This document shows positions 22,780 through 35,200 of a stretch of DNA of 64,000 nucleotides, one piece after another (the stretch's first letter is position 1; every line of letters starts with the position of its first letter). Where the stretch lies: contig CM060073.1 of NCBI GenBank assembly GCA_030533445.1, forward strand, positions 42,668,428 to 42,732,427. The letters are read 5' to 3'. The notes beneath the pieces are model-generated. The model saw only the letters and a list, made by a program, of their open reading frames with translations. It had not been told where the DNA came from and did no database searches. Origin of the DNA: Cyprinodon diabolis. Taxonomy: Eukaryota; Chordata; Actinopteri; Cyprinodontiformes; Cyprinodontidae. Made by a program: the position numbers and the translations under genes.

Positions 22780-25700
22780 AGGCCCGAGCAGCAAAGCGCT
22801 GCGAAGGCCTATTGTATTTCTTATCCAAATGAGCTAAAACTTTCAAAATACGTTCTTTACAAAGCCTGCTGTAAGCTGGTTACAATAGGAAAGCGCTTCT
22901 TTAAAGTCCGTCACTCTGATTTCTCAAAGGTTTGTGTTAACAGGAAATTGTTGTATCTCAAAAAGTTTTATAGCAATCCTAGCCAAATTTGGAACATTTA
23001 TTTATCCTTTGATTATAGAAAAGACTGCCAAGTTTGGCGTGAATCTATGCATGTTTGAGCATCTTAAGGGGTTTTCAACTGCCGCAGTATAAGGCATTCA
23101 CGTTTAAAGATTTTTCTTTCTTTAAATTATTTAATAAATCATCTAAAAAAAATCTAGGACATGCGAGATGTGTTCCTTGACATTTGCGATTTTTTTCTGG
23201 ATTTTATTTCAAAATATGGATTTTTTATGATTTTTTTTGTTTTGAGTAGAGTCGGCCATTTTGAATTACATTTCACCCTGTTGTGAAATCACTGACCTCT
23301 TTTCAAAAAATTGTATAAAATCAATCTTTTATCCAAATGAGCTAATACTTTCAAAATACTGTCTTTCCAAAGCCTGCTGTAAGCTGGTTACAATAGCAAA
23401 GCGCTTTTTTAAAGTCTGTCACTCCTATTTTTCAAAAGTTTGTGTTAACAGGAAATTGTTATATCGCAAAAAGTTTTATAGCAATCCTAGCCAAATTTGG
23501 AACAGTTATTTATCCTTTGATTATAGAAAAGACTGCCAAGTTTGGCGTGAATCTATGCATGTTTGAGCATCTTATGGGGTTTTCAACTGCCGCAGTATAT
23601 GGCATTCAAGTTTAAAGATTTTTCTTTCTTTAAATTATTTAATAAATCATCTAAAAAAAATCTAGGACATGCAAGATGTGTTCCTTGACATTTGTGATTT
23701 TTTTCGGGATTTTATTGCAAACTATGGATTTTTAATGATTTTTTTTGTTTTGAGTAGGGTGTATTACCGCTAACCGTGGATTTTGGCGGTGGTGTTTCTC
23801 CATCTTTTGAACATATACTTTTGACCCACCACCTGAGATGGCCGCAGCATCTATCTCACAGATGAGATTCATCCCAGATATTATATTTTATCCCTAGTTT
23901 AACCCTTCCTGACCAAAGCTGTGGTTGTCTCAGCAGGCCCAGAGGTAAAGCGTGGAACCCATTTTGCTGGGTCGGGAGGAGCAAGAAGGAGGCGGTCGCT
24001 TGGTTCCCGCGGTCGCAGCATACCAGGCGGTGCGAGCTGCGAGGGCCGCCCAATGCCACTTGTGGCTTTAATTCTTCTTATTTTTCTCCCCCTAAAACAA
24101 ACGGCTTTTTGGCGGCTTTAACATGTTCAAAAAGTCACCAAACTTGGCAGTAAATTGTCCCCCTAGTGAAATTTACGTATTATAATGGAATTCAAAATGG
24201 GCGTGGCCAAATGGCTCTACAGCGCCCCCTGATGTGAGTTGGGGAAAACCGTAAGTCACAGAGATTTGAGATTTGGCAGGTACATAGATATCACCAAATC
24301 ATGAAAAAAGTTACATTGTGGGTATGCTCTAAAACCTACAGAAAGTCGGCCATTTTGGGTCAAAGGCTGATTTTTGGCAATTTTTCAATTTTGTTGACGT
24401 CGAACTTTCGCGAACTCGTCCTAGGGACGGTGAGCCATCGGCTTCAAACTTGGCATGTATGCAGATAAGGCATGTGAGATCTAAACTTATTATTTTTTTG
24501 AGTTTTCCAGCATTTTAAAGGGGTGTGGCCACGCCTCGAAGTTGGCGTACTCGCCAACATTTTCAAAATGCAATTACTTTTTCATATGAAACTGAAATGA
24601 CACCAAACTTGGTAGTATTAATCCTCTCTGGGTTCCCAACAAAACTGTATATTACAATTTTGGCATGATTGAAGCCACGCCCCCTGAGAACCGGAAGTCA
24701 CGTTTTTTTCTTGGAATGGTCCCTCTCTGTCCTACTTGACCTCATCAACCTAAAACTTTGTCAGCAGACAGACAACATGTTGTCCTAACTTCGTTTAAGG
24801 CACAGAGAGCTTTAGTCAAATGGTGTTGCTGTGGCGCCATGGCGAAGTGAGGCGTTTCGCCATGAAAATACGATTGGCTCTCATTTCCTGATTTATAATC
24901 AGATCTGCACCAAAATCACAAGAGATGATCCTAGTCCAACTCCAAACAGGAATCCAGAGCAATATTTTGTGGGCGGGGCTTAATTTCATTACAGCGCCCC
25001 CTAGAAATAACAACCTTAAAACCACCAGCCCCAAGCCGTTTTTAGTCGAGGAATGTTGAAACTTTGAACACATTTGCATCTCATCAGGCCCTAACTAAAA
25101 GCCTCTTGAAGACATGGTCTAAACCCCACCGGAAGTCGGCCATTTTGAATTACATTTTACCCTGTTGTGAAATCACAGACCTCTTTTCAAAAAATTGTAT
25201 AAAATCAGCCTTTTATCCAAATGAGCTAAAACTTTCAAAATACGTTCTTTACAAAGCCTGCTATAAGCTGGTTACAACAGTAAAGCGCTTCTTTAAAGTC
25301 CGTCACTCTGATTTTTCAAAAGTTTGCGTTCTCGCCTAAAATTTGGCCAAGTGGACAGATAATGCCAGGAAATAATTCAGCCCCTAGCCATGCTCGTTCC
25401 TAGGATAATAAAACTGGGCACACATCTGTATGAGCTCTCCACCTACAAAATGTTTCATTGGAGCCATGGTCTAAACCTCTCATGAAGTCGGCCATTTTGA
25501 ATCAAACGGCACCCTTATGAAAATAGAATCACTATGTTAAAATATTTCTAAAAAATCAGTCGTTTTCCCAAAAGAGCTAGGACTTTTGGAATATATTCCT
25601 CTAATCGCTACTTGTTTGATGGTAAACACAGCATAGCTCTTCTTAAAAGTCCGTCACTCTGATTTTTCACAAGTTTGTGTTAACAGGAAATTGTTGTATC

Positions 25701-26320
25701 TCAAAAAGTTTTATAGCAATCCTAGCCAGATTTGGTACAGTTATTTATCCTTTGATTATAGAAAAGACTGCCAAGTTTGGCGTGAATCTATGCATGTTTG
25801 AGCATCTTATGGGGTTTTCAACTGCTGCAGTATATGGCATTCAAGTTTAAAGATTTTTCTTTCTTTAAATTATTTAATAAATCACCTAAAAAAAATCTAG
25901 GACATGCAAGATGTGTTCCTTGACATTTGCGATTTTTTTCGGGATTTTATTGCAAACTATGGATTTTTAATGATTTTTTTTTTTTGTTTTGAGTAGGGTG
26001 TAGTACCGCCTTGGATTTTGGCGGTGCTGTTACTCCATCTTTTGAATATATACTTTTGACACATTAACTGAGATAGCCACAGCATCTATCTGACAGATGA
26101 GATTCATCCCCAGATATTAACTTTTATCCCTAGTTTAACCCTTTCCTGACCAACGCTGTGGTTGTCTCCGGCTGGTCCAGAGGTGAAGCGTGAAGCTTTT
26201 TCCGCTGGCTGTGAAGGTGCAAGGGGGCGGCGGTCGCTTGGCTCCCGCGGTCGCAATAGGCCGAGCGGCGCTGAGCTGCGAGGGCCGTCAATACCGCTCG
26301 CGGTTTTAATTGATTTTTAT
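22780..26320 (+). repeat. 3.5-kb composite teleost repeat block
   Basis: Begins with ATTAGGCCCGAGCAGC and GCGAAGGCCTATTGTA. It holds internal direct repeats of a roughly 508-bp unit starting at 22822 and 23330, a shorter copy at 25214, and a partial copy at about 25649-26010. The 3' end module (GGAGGCGGTCGCTTGG, GCGAGGGCCG, then TTTTAATT) occurs twice, at about 23765-24080 and 26000-26315. The phrases GTCGGCCATTTTG and CAAACTTGGCATG recur. No long reading frame exists. TTAATT-like sequence at both outer ends may be the target duplication. The class is not recognised with confidence. Confidence 0.65.
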
Positions 26321-26712
26321 CATCTTAATCCAACTGTTAGTAAATATTTATTTTCCCAAAGTTTAGAGAAATATATCTAGGTAACGATTTGTTCTTAAAT
26401 TTATACTCCTAACTTCGATGTTGTATTGGCTTGTTTCTCAATTAACAAGTGGAAGAAATTTGAGCATCAGTCTCCTTGTAGAGGAAGAGGATCCCTTGAT
26501 TATCTAAAGCATTTCTGAAAGATTGCCAACATTTCCTTCTCCAGTGTGTTCTGTAACTGAACTGCATAAAACTGAGAGAATTTTCTGTAACTGATTCGAC
26601 TGCCCTTTCACTCCCACCAATCCGATTCATATGTTCACTTATGAAAGATAATATTCTAGTATTGTATAATGTTTTTTCTTCAAGTTTACTGATCAGTCCT
26701 TATAGTTATTTA

Positions 26713-27222
26713 AAGCTACAGTGTGTAACTTTTAGCAACATCTAGCAGTCAGACTGCAGACTGCAGCAACATGAACATCCCCCCACCGCTTCTCCCCCCC
26801 AACAGTACGGCGAGCGTTACGGGACAAAATGTCTTCCACGACGTCCGCATCACCTACCTTCTCAAGTGATGAGGTTTGTTTACATAGATAATTTTACAGA
26901 TAGTATTCCATTAGTCTGTGTAGGGTATAGATTTCCTGTAGACTTAAGATAATAAATATACCCGTTATTTTTTCTACATCGTTGTGACGTTTTGGCGATC
27001 TCGCAATCGCTAGTTTGTTGGCTCTGCGCTGCCGTAGCGCAAAGATGTCTGCCTCCATGGCTGCGAGACCCGCTCCTATATAATTATAAATAACGAATTC
27101 TAAGGCAACGCAAATATTAAGGTTAAGAGGCTGAGCTCGTAGATGATGATAAATAACATAGTTTTGTATAATATATTACATTTCTGACTGTATATCCCTG
27201 TAATTATTACACACTGTAGCTT
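26713..27222. mobile_element. 510-bp TIR element with TA target site, copy 2
   Basis: Same element as 14215-14719: AAGCTACAGTGTGTA at the left, TACACACTGTAGCTT at the right, and TA on both sides (26711-26712 and 27223-27224). It differs by few substitutions and by a short duplication of ACTGCAG in the left part. Confidence 0.85.
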
Positions 27223-27299
27223 TATTTAAGGAAAGCTTTTTGACAGGTTGAACCCAAATCTTTTAACCATTTCAGGAGCTTAGTATATATTTTTTTGAC

Positions 27300-27850
27300 G
27301 CTGAAATTATTAATTTGATTAATCATGATTAATTGATTACTGATATGATAGCCAACTAATTAGGTAAACAAATTGATACCTTAAGTAAAGACTATATGAC
27401 ATGCTGTTAAGATGATATACGCTGAAAGAAAAACCAAACTACATCATTAAGACAAAAAATAATACATAAATACATTTTTTTCCAGTAAACATCAAATGTA
27501 TTCTTTATAATAAAAACAATTCCATGTATATGTACGTATATGCTTTTTTTCAATTTGCAATTCAATTAGAATATTCAATTATGGTCGTTTTATAATTCAA
27601 AAAATTATTTTATTTATAAATGTTAATTTACTAAAAGTGTTTGTTTTTCATTTCATTATATTTGTCTTTTTATATTTATTTTTTTTATTTATTTATTTAT
27701 TTTTTTTATTTGTAACTGCCAAATAAAATACATCTTTATAGACAACACACACAAAAAACAAACACATTTTTAGGTCAATAAAAAGAAACAAAATGTTTGG
27801 ATAGAGCAACTGATTACTAAATTAATTGATAGGTGCAGTCCTTGTTTTTA
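27300..27850 (-). mobile_element. Degraded ATTAATCGATTA-type MITE
   Basis: Read on the minus strand the right end is AGGACTGCACCTATCAATTAATTTAG, and the left part holds repeated ATTAATCATGATTAATTGATTA. This resembles the common vertebrate element starting AGGGCTGCAACTAACGATTA, also seen at 28558 and 58128. It is strongly diverged. Confidence 0.35.
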
Positions 27851-28555
27851 ATGCAATTATAATTTTTGCACTGTGTTCCTTTGAGCATAAGTTGTCCGTA
27901 GCTTTTCTTTCCTTCATATTAGATGCTATTTAAATGACGTTTTCTTTTTGATTTGCTACAGTAATTCAGTGTAGAGCTTATCTTCTGTTTGAATACGCGT
28001 AACCAATGAAATTTGTCAGGCACATCAATGCAGACACTGTGGTTGTCTGTTAGCTTGTGTGGGTTGACACAGCCTTACAGTTATTCCCACTCACAGGCGG
28101 CTTCTTTTGGTCCCGGCCTCATTCTCCAACCAAAGCCCCAATTCCACACTTTAATCTGTGTTTTCACTGGAAGCAACTGACGACAAAAGGCTTTTAAGGG
28201 AAGGACTCACTGAGAATTCATTCTGATTTCATGCACTCAGTTTGGATTGCATGTTATGATTGTGCTTTTACTGAATAGAGTGAATTGCATTTTGTTTTTA
28301 TTTTTGTGTGTGTAATGTCTGCTGGGACTGTTGAGCAAGCAGCTTTCTTTTGCTGTGATTGGCCCCCTTGTGAAAATAACACAGAATGCAAATGATCACT
28401 TCCTTTGGCTGTTGTTTACCGTGTACTTTAGAGAAAATGCAGTCATCCTTCATTTTTGTAGAGGTCCAGCTGAGTACAGGTGATCAATTAATATTTTTTT
28501 GAATATTGAGCTCCTTCAAATGTTGAAACTGTTTATTATTTATATATTTTTTTAG
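27851..28555 (+). other. gapvd1 5' intron, nothing recognised
   Basis: No gene and no repeat that I can name. Short frames only. Confidence 0.4.
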
Positions 28556-28557
28556 CT

Positions 28558-28640
28558 AGGGTTGCAACTAATGTTTATTTTACAAATCGATTAATCTGTT
28601 GATTATGTTTTCCATTAATCATTTAATAATCTGATACCAA
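28558..28640 (+). mobile_element. Fragment of GGGTTGCAACTAATG-type MITE
   Basis: AGGGTTGCAACTAATG followed by AATCGATTAATCTGTTGATTA closely follows the end of a common vertebrate MITE. An inverted relative ends at about 58128. Only one end is clear here. Confidence 0.5.
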
Positions 28641-29037
28641 AAGGTTCCTTAAAGAACTTCAAAATATGATCTGTTATATTTTATGTTAAATAATTAAACG
28701 CCATGACTCTGAAAGCTCTCAGTTAATGGTGCGTTCCCTTCAACCCCAAACGCTGGCTTCCTTGTTACAGAATAATGGAAGTGAAACCCAAACAACGATC
28801 AACCTGATGATATCACTGTGGTCAGTTTTCCCAGACTTCACAGAACCTCTTCCAAGCCACATTAAGCGTTATGCAACTGTTTATGCCACCTGGTTAGCAC
28901 GCTTTTATTTCCCTTCTCCGTCGATGAGCTGTCGCTTGAAAGGTGTTCTTGATCTGAGTTTGTCTCACATCCGTTATTTGCTCATAATGAGCCATTCACG
29001 TTTTAATTTAGCCTCCCTTGGTTCTGCAGCCCTTTAG

Positions 29038-29249
29038 TTCTCCGTCTGCCTGGGGCCCATGAAGATGGTGAAGCCAGACATCCACACTCTGGCCCACCAC
29101 CTGAAGCAGGAGCGGCTATATGTGGCGTCGGAGAAACAACTGATCCAGAGGCTCAACAGCGATGTACTGAAGACTGCTGAGAGGCTCTACCGGGCCGCAT
29201 GGATTGCCAAGCAGCAGAGGATCAACCTCGATCGGCTCATCCTCACCAG
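29038..29249 (+). CDS. gapvd1: gapvd1 coding exon 1 with short 5'UTR
   Basis: Coding from 29065, residues 1-61 plus two bases. It encodes the conserved MVKPDIHTLAHHLKQE start and WIAKQQRINLDRLILT. The acceptor is either AG at 29028-29029 or at 29036-29037. Donor CCAG|GTTTGA at 29250. Confidence 0.85.
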
Positions 29250-32200
29250 GTTTGAACGTTGGGACTTTTTATTCTGACTGAGGTTGTTTTGTAAACTGCA
29301 CTTTTTCATTAACTAGCCTTCTTAAAGGAGATGGCGGGGTTTATTTAAACCCATTGGTTTTTTAATCAAAGCCAATGAAAAGGTCATTTGGGGTCATATT
29401 TTATTTATATAGCCCCAATTTTACATGTCAAAGATAATTCAACTGAACCATGCAGACAGATTAGTAAAAAGTTTCCTATATAAGAAATCTCAGCAGACTA
29501 TATCAGGTTGCTGACTTTGCATAATTTTCTCCTCTTGGATGAGTGATAGTAGATAGTCTTTTGTTCTCTTATGTTGTTGATGATGCTGCAGTCCCTAACA
29601 CCAAGCATGCATGTGGCGACAGTGGAGAGGGAAAAACTCCCTTTTTAACAGAAATAAAAAAACTTCAGCCGAAACAGGCTCGATGTGAGCGGCTATCTGC
29701 TGAGACTGACTGCCGGTTCGAGAAGACAGTGGCAAGAAAACAAATGGAAAATAGATCTTAGGACATTGTCAATTTGTGTCCCTGAGGTAGACCCTTAACA
29801 ATACAGACAAGAAGACAATCTTAAAATGCAGGCATAACTGAATAGGGTCTATTTCGTTGCATATGTTACAGGTGCATTGTGCAAAGGCGGTCGTACTAAT
29901 AAAGGAGGATAACTAAGTCCTTTTTTGTGCGATACTCCCCCTGAGGGACCTTTTGAAATGGCACCATTGTAAACACTGACTGTCCTCCCCTCAGCCCACA
30001 GTTAAAGCATACGGTCACTCTTAGAGCAGCTGATGGACACATATCACAGCAAAATCTCTTAAGAAGGGAGCATTGTACAGTATCAAATATATCTATAGAT
30101 TTAAAACTAGTATATAATAGTCTTTTTGTAAAATATTACTTTTGTACGAGTCAGTGAGGTGTATGTCTGCCTCTTCTGTAAACAGTTTAATAGAATGATT
30201 ACTATAAAATCACTATAGAGACTCTAACAGAGTTTACTATATATGTTACTTACAAGTCCAATAATATTGCCAGGTCTAAATCCATTTTATATCCATGTTT
30301 ATTTTAGGTCTTGCCTAAATTTACTCATTTCTGTTCAGTCGGATTCACGGTTGATCACCTGTGATTTGTGCAGCGAGGGGCATGGGGGTGTTGATGGGGA
30401 TGGCCTTACATTGGGCTGCTATAAAGGTTGCTCTTACTGAGAACGGGAACAGAGTTGTGAGTCTGGCACCGAGTCAGTGGCATAGAAAGCCAATGGTAGG
30501 GGGAGTTGAGAGACCCCTCAGTCGTCCCATAAACACTTAAAATACCATAACAGGGACTTAGAAGTAGATGTATTAAGGTAGCAATGATAGTTATTGCAGT
30601 CATAGCTTTATCAAAAGCCAAGAGTGATCAAATATCCAGCACCAAATTATGTCAGAAGAATGTTTATAAAAAGGTTAGTGAGTTTTCTGCAACTGCTGGA
30701 GAATCATTAACCAAATCAACCAAAATGTTATCTCTTATTTGATTCTATGAAGATCAATAAATCCAAACCTTTTCAACAGGGTTTTAAAAACAATGTTTTT
30801 GTGTTTAGAAATCATCCAAGTTGACTTTTAAAAGCCACAAATTAATCGCATTTATAATAAAAAAGTCAACAATGTTGGTCTACTCACTGTAATAGAGGAA
30901 AGCTGAAAGTAAAATGGCTTTTGGAACAAAATACAGTTTTTTAAGATGCAGATTGTTTCTGAAAAATGCTCTCTAGTGTGGAGGCCTCCCCGGCTGAGTG
31001 CTGCCAACATGCCAAAATGCTGGAAGATACACAGTTCATCGATGGATACAAGACTCTGGGGTTCCAGGAAACGATCTACGGCGAGTTTTTGGCCAGACTT
31101 CGGGAAAACCCCAGACTTGTTGCTTCCTGCCTGGTGGCAGGAGAAAAACTTAACCAGGAACACACCCAGGGCGTCATCTATAACGTCTTCACCTCACTTT
31201 ACGGCAACTGTATCATGCAGGAGGACGAGAGTTACCTGCTGCAGGTCAGAAGTTAGAAATAAAAACAGCTTGATAGGCATTGAAAAGAAGAGGGTGTCTA
31301 ATGTTTTTTTTTCTCCGTAGGTGTTGAGATATTTGGTAGAATTTGAGCTGAAGGAGAGCGACAACCCTCGCCGTCTTCTCCGACGTGGAACCTGTGCCTT
31401 CAGCATCCTTTTCAAACTCTTCTCCGAGGGCCTGTACTCGGCCAAGCTCTTTCTCACGGCTACCCTTCATGAAGCCATAATGCAGCTGTTGGTGGAGGAT
31501 GAAGATCACTTGGAAACCGACCCGGCTAAGGTGACGGAGCGCCTCACTCCAGCTCAGCAGGAACGCTTCGGGGAGAAAGGCTCCGAGGAATACAAGCAAA
31601 GAGTTCAGGCAGCTGTGGAGGCTAACGAAGCCAAACTGGTAGCTCTGGTCAACAAGTTTATCTGTTACCTTAAGCAGAACACCTACTGCTTTCCTCAAAG
31701 CCTGCGCTGGATCGTGTCCCAAATGTACAAAACTCTGTCATGTGTTGAGCGTCTTGAAGTGGGCGAGGTGCGCACCATGTGCACCGACCTCCTGCTGACC
31801 TGTTTCATTTGCCCGGCTATCGTTAACCCAGAGCAGTATGGCATCATCTCCGATGCACCCATCAATGAAGTGGCTCGTTTCAACCTGATGCAGGTAATGA
31901 ACCAGCGGATTCCAGCTGCACATTTTCACATATTCAGCCCACTGATCAACAATCTCATGCTCTATTTTTGTTCCTGTGCAGGTGGGGCAGCTTCTACAGC
32001 AGCTGGCCATGGCCGATGACGATTCAGACCCCAGGCGGAAGAGCAGTTTGTCAAAGTTTGATAAGGTTGTTATTGACAACTTGTTTTCAACTAATCAACT
32101 TGAATGTGTCCATTAAGGTTGAACTTTGAATTCTGCTTTGCTAGGGTCGTACGACCATACATTGGGACTGCTTTAAGAGCCATCATGATCACTGTTACAT

Positions 32201-35200
32201 AATAACGGCGTTAGCAACACTCATCTGACTCATTTTCACATAGCAGTAACACCTTTATGTTACTTGCAGTCGAACTTGCAGTGTTACTTCAAGTCAAAGC
32301 GACTTTTCAGAAGGCGCCTTCAGTGCAGAAATTAGATGGGTGCTTACCTGTCTCTGATTGGCTAAGGGGATGTGATGTGGGCGGGTGTGTTGAGCATGCA
32401 GTAGCTGCTTAGACGGTGAGGAGACTTGAGGCGATGGTGGAGAAAGCGTTCCTAAACTGGGAGCCTTTTTTCTGAAGGCAAAGGCTAAATGTTTCTGGGA
32501 TTTGCTTATTATGTCTGGAAACAAAGACTTGATCCACTTCCGATAAGCAACTCTAATTCATGTTTTTCTTTTTTTTTTTCTTTTTCTTTTTTTTTTTTGC
32601 GTCTTTGGTTGGTCGCGACCCATGACTCTTTTTTTCACAAATTGTATTTCCTTTATGATAAGTTACTTAAAAATAGATTATTTTTTTAACATTATTGCTG
32701 TTTTATACCCAGTTGAAGTCTCTTAATGTGCATAAAAATCAAGTTCTTAAACATTTAGTTTACTTTATTATTCTAAAACATTGAACATAATCATATCTCC
32801 ATAAATATATTAGAGTGTCTTGGCTGACTTGTCTCTACACACCATAGCTATACATTAGTATATATCATTTTTTTTATATGTAGTCATTAACATTAATATA
32901 TTGTGCCATTTAATAAACATCTTATTTTTTGATAATTGTCATTCCGATTGACATTTTAGATCATACTCGGTTTTTTTAAGAGGCAAACTATACCTAACCT
33001 ATAAACCCAAAATACTACGCTTATAGCCTTTTGTCATGGTTCTAAGCTGCTTTCTGAAAACCAAACTCACACTTTAATGATTAACGCAAAAAGGTGTGTC
33101 CATTAAGTTCCACCAATCAGGTGAAATTGCCGTAAGTCTTAACCTCTACCAGGATACTTTGATGTTCATTATGATTTTCATTCAGTGAATTCTTTTTCCT
33201 GCAAATTCTCTCTTTTTTTGTGTAGTGTTTGATTGAAACTCTTGTCAGGTGAAGGAAAGAAACTAAATATTTAACATCTATTTTAGTGCCAGTATTCACC
33301 AGCATTAAGTCTAACTTGTTTTTTTCCACCTTTTTTCTCTGTTTGTTTCCAGAGTTGTGTTGCTGCTTTTCTGGATGTGGTGATTGGAGGACGAGCCGTT
33401 GAGACGCCACCCATGTCCTCCATGAACCCTCTCGAAGGTCTCAGCAGAACGGCGGTCTATATTACTCATAGTCAGCTGCTTGCACTGGTAAGTTTGGTTT
33501 AAACTGGTTTAAAAACAAAAAAACAACATTTTTATTGGTAACTGTTTGATGGGATTTCTTTAAAAAGGCAAAGTGACTTATTGGCCTGAGGCAGGTTGTG
33601 GACCTTTTCTCCAATCTTTTTGCAGGTTTTAAAAAGTTTAAAAAAAAAGGAAACATGGACAAATAAATGCATTGCTTGTTCTATTGTCTGAATTGTAAAA
33701 TATTTAAATTTCAAATATTAAGCTGCTTTTTGCATTTAAATCTATTTTATTTCTATCCTTAGTCTTTGAATTTTTACCTCTCATTTAGGTTTTCCAAAGT
33801 ATTGATAGTTTTAATTTCCTAACATCCTGCGATCTTTTAATCATTCTTGCCGACATTTCTTTTCTTTACAATTTATTTTTATTCATTCTGCCTCTCAGAA
33901 TGAAGCTTTTTTTGTAAAATAAAGCAAATATTTGGGACTCCGATGTAGTCAAATCCACACATTTTAGATTTAGAAAAAATAAATAAAAAAAATCATTCAA
34001 TTGTGGAAATTAAAAAGAACAGGAGTGAGAAAACTGTTTTTTTTTTTATTTATCATTCATCTAAAGCTAATAAAACAAAAAAATTTAATTGTATTTTTGT
34101 CAGAGGTTGTGAAACAAATTTGGTATCAGTTCAGCTATTATTAAAGTCTGAAAGTTTTCAACAATTAGGCTTGAACCTTAAACAAGTAAACCTAAAGTCC
34201 TTTATTAAATTAATATACTACAGAAAAGTTTATTTACTTCAACAATTCAATTAAGTGAAACATAATATTGACTATAAAAAATACAGATGTTTCAAATATT
34301 TTAATTTTTCTGTTTAAATCCAGTGAGCCTCATTGTGACATGTTTTTATAATTTATTAAATATTAGTTAAGATGTAAAACATTAACATATTAAGGTAAAC
34401 CGGAAATATAGAAACATATTATTATGATGTATTGTAAATAATAATTAAAAAAAATAATGATAAATACTTGTTAAAAATGCATATTTATATAATGAGTTTG
34501 TTCTGTTTTCCTCATTATTTCAGTCTAAAAAGAGAGAAATGTCTTCCGTTTGTATCATAGGTGGACTTTGTTCGGAGCGTGATGGCAGGAGACCATCTTC
34601 GAGAGGAGGAGCACATGGCCCTGGAGACCCTGCTAGCTAACGTTCCCCATTCCCGACCCGTGAAGAGCAACAGTTTGGAGCTGACCCCCTCCAACACCCC
34701 TCAGCTTTCCCCAGCTACAACCCCTGCCAATAAGAAGAACAGATTACCCATAGGTACCGCTATACTGCATTCTACATCCATGTCTGCTTTCTTTGCAGAT
34801 TTTTAGGTTTCATTTTCTGACCTACTTGATATGATGTGGCATCTTGTAATTTTCAGATATCCTTTGCAAAAATGTATCTAGAAATGCACACCGAGCATAA
34901 CAAAGAAGCTCTGTTTGGTGGTGAAAACCTGTAGCTAATGAGCTACTTCTCAGCTTGTTACAGGGATAATTAGCTCGCCCTGGATTGAGGTTCAATTACA
35001 GAAATGACAACCAATTAAATTACCTAATATAAATGAACTATTTTAATTAGACTGGATAGAAAAAAAAAAAACATTACCTCCCTTAGAGGCACTCATAGAT
35101 AGAAGTAAAGTACTTTGTTTGGTTCTATTATTGATATGTTGGATATAAGTTGGTATTTGAAGAGCACTGGATTTTGAGATATTCTGTTTCTTCTTTCTCC

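Noticed and set aside
22822..25340. CRISPR-like array from regularly spaced repeats
   Set aside because: Units are about 508 bp and part of a eukaryotic repeat; there are no short direct repeats with unique spacers.
28726..29037. 103-codon plus-strand frame just before gapvd1 exon 1
   Set aside because: No recognisable motif and it does not join in frame to the MVK start; chance frame over intron sequence and acceptor tract.
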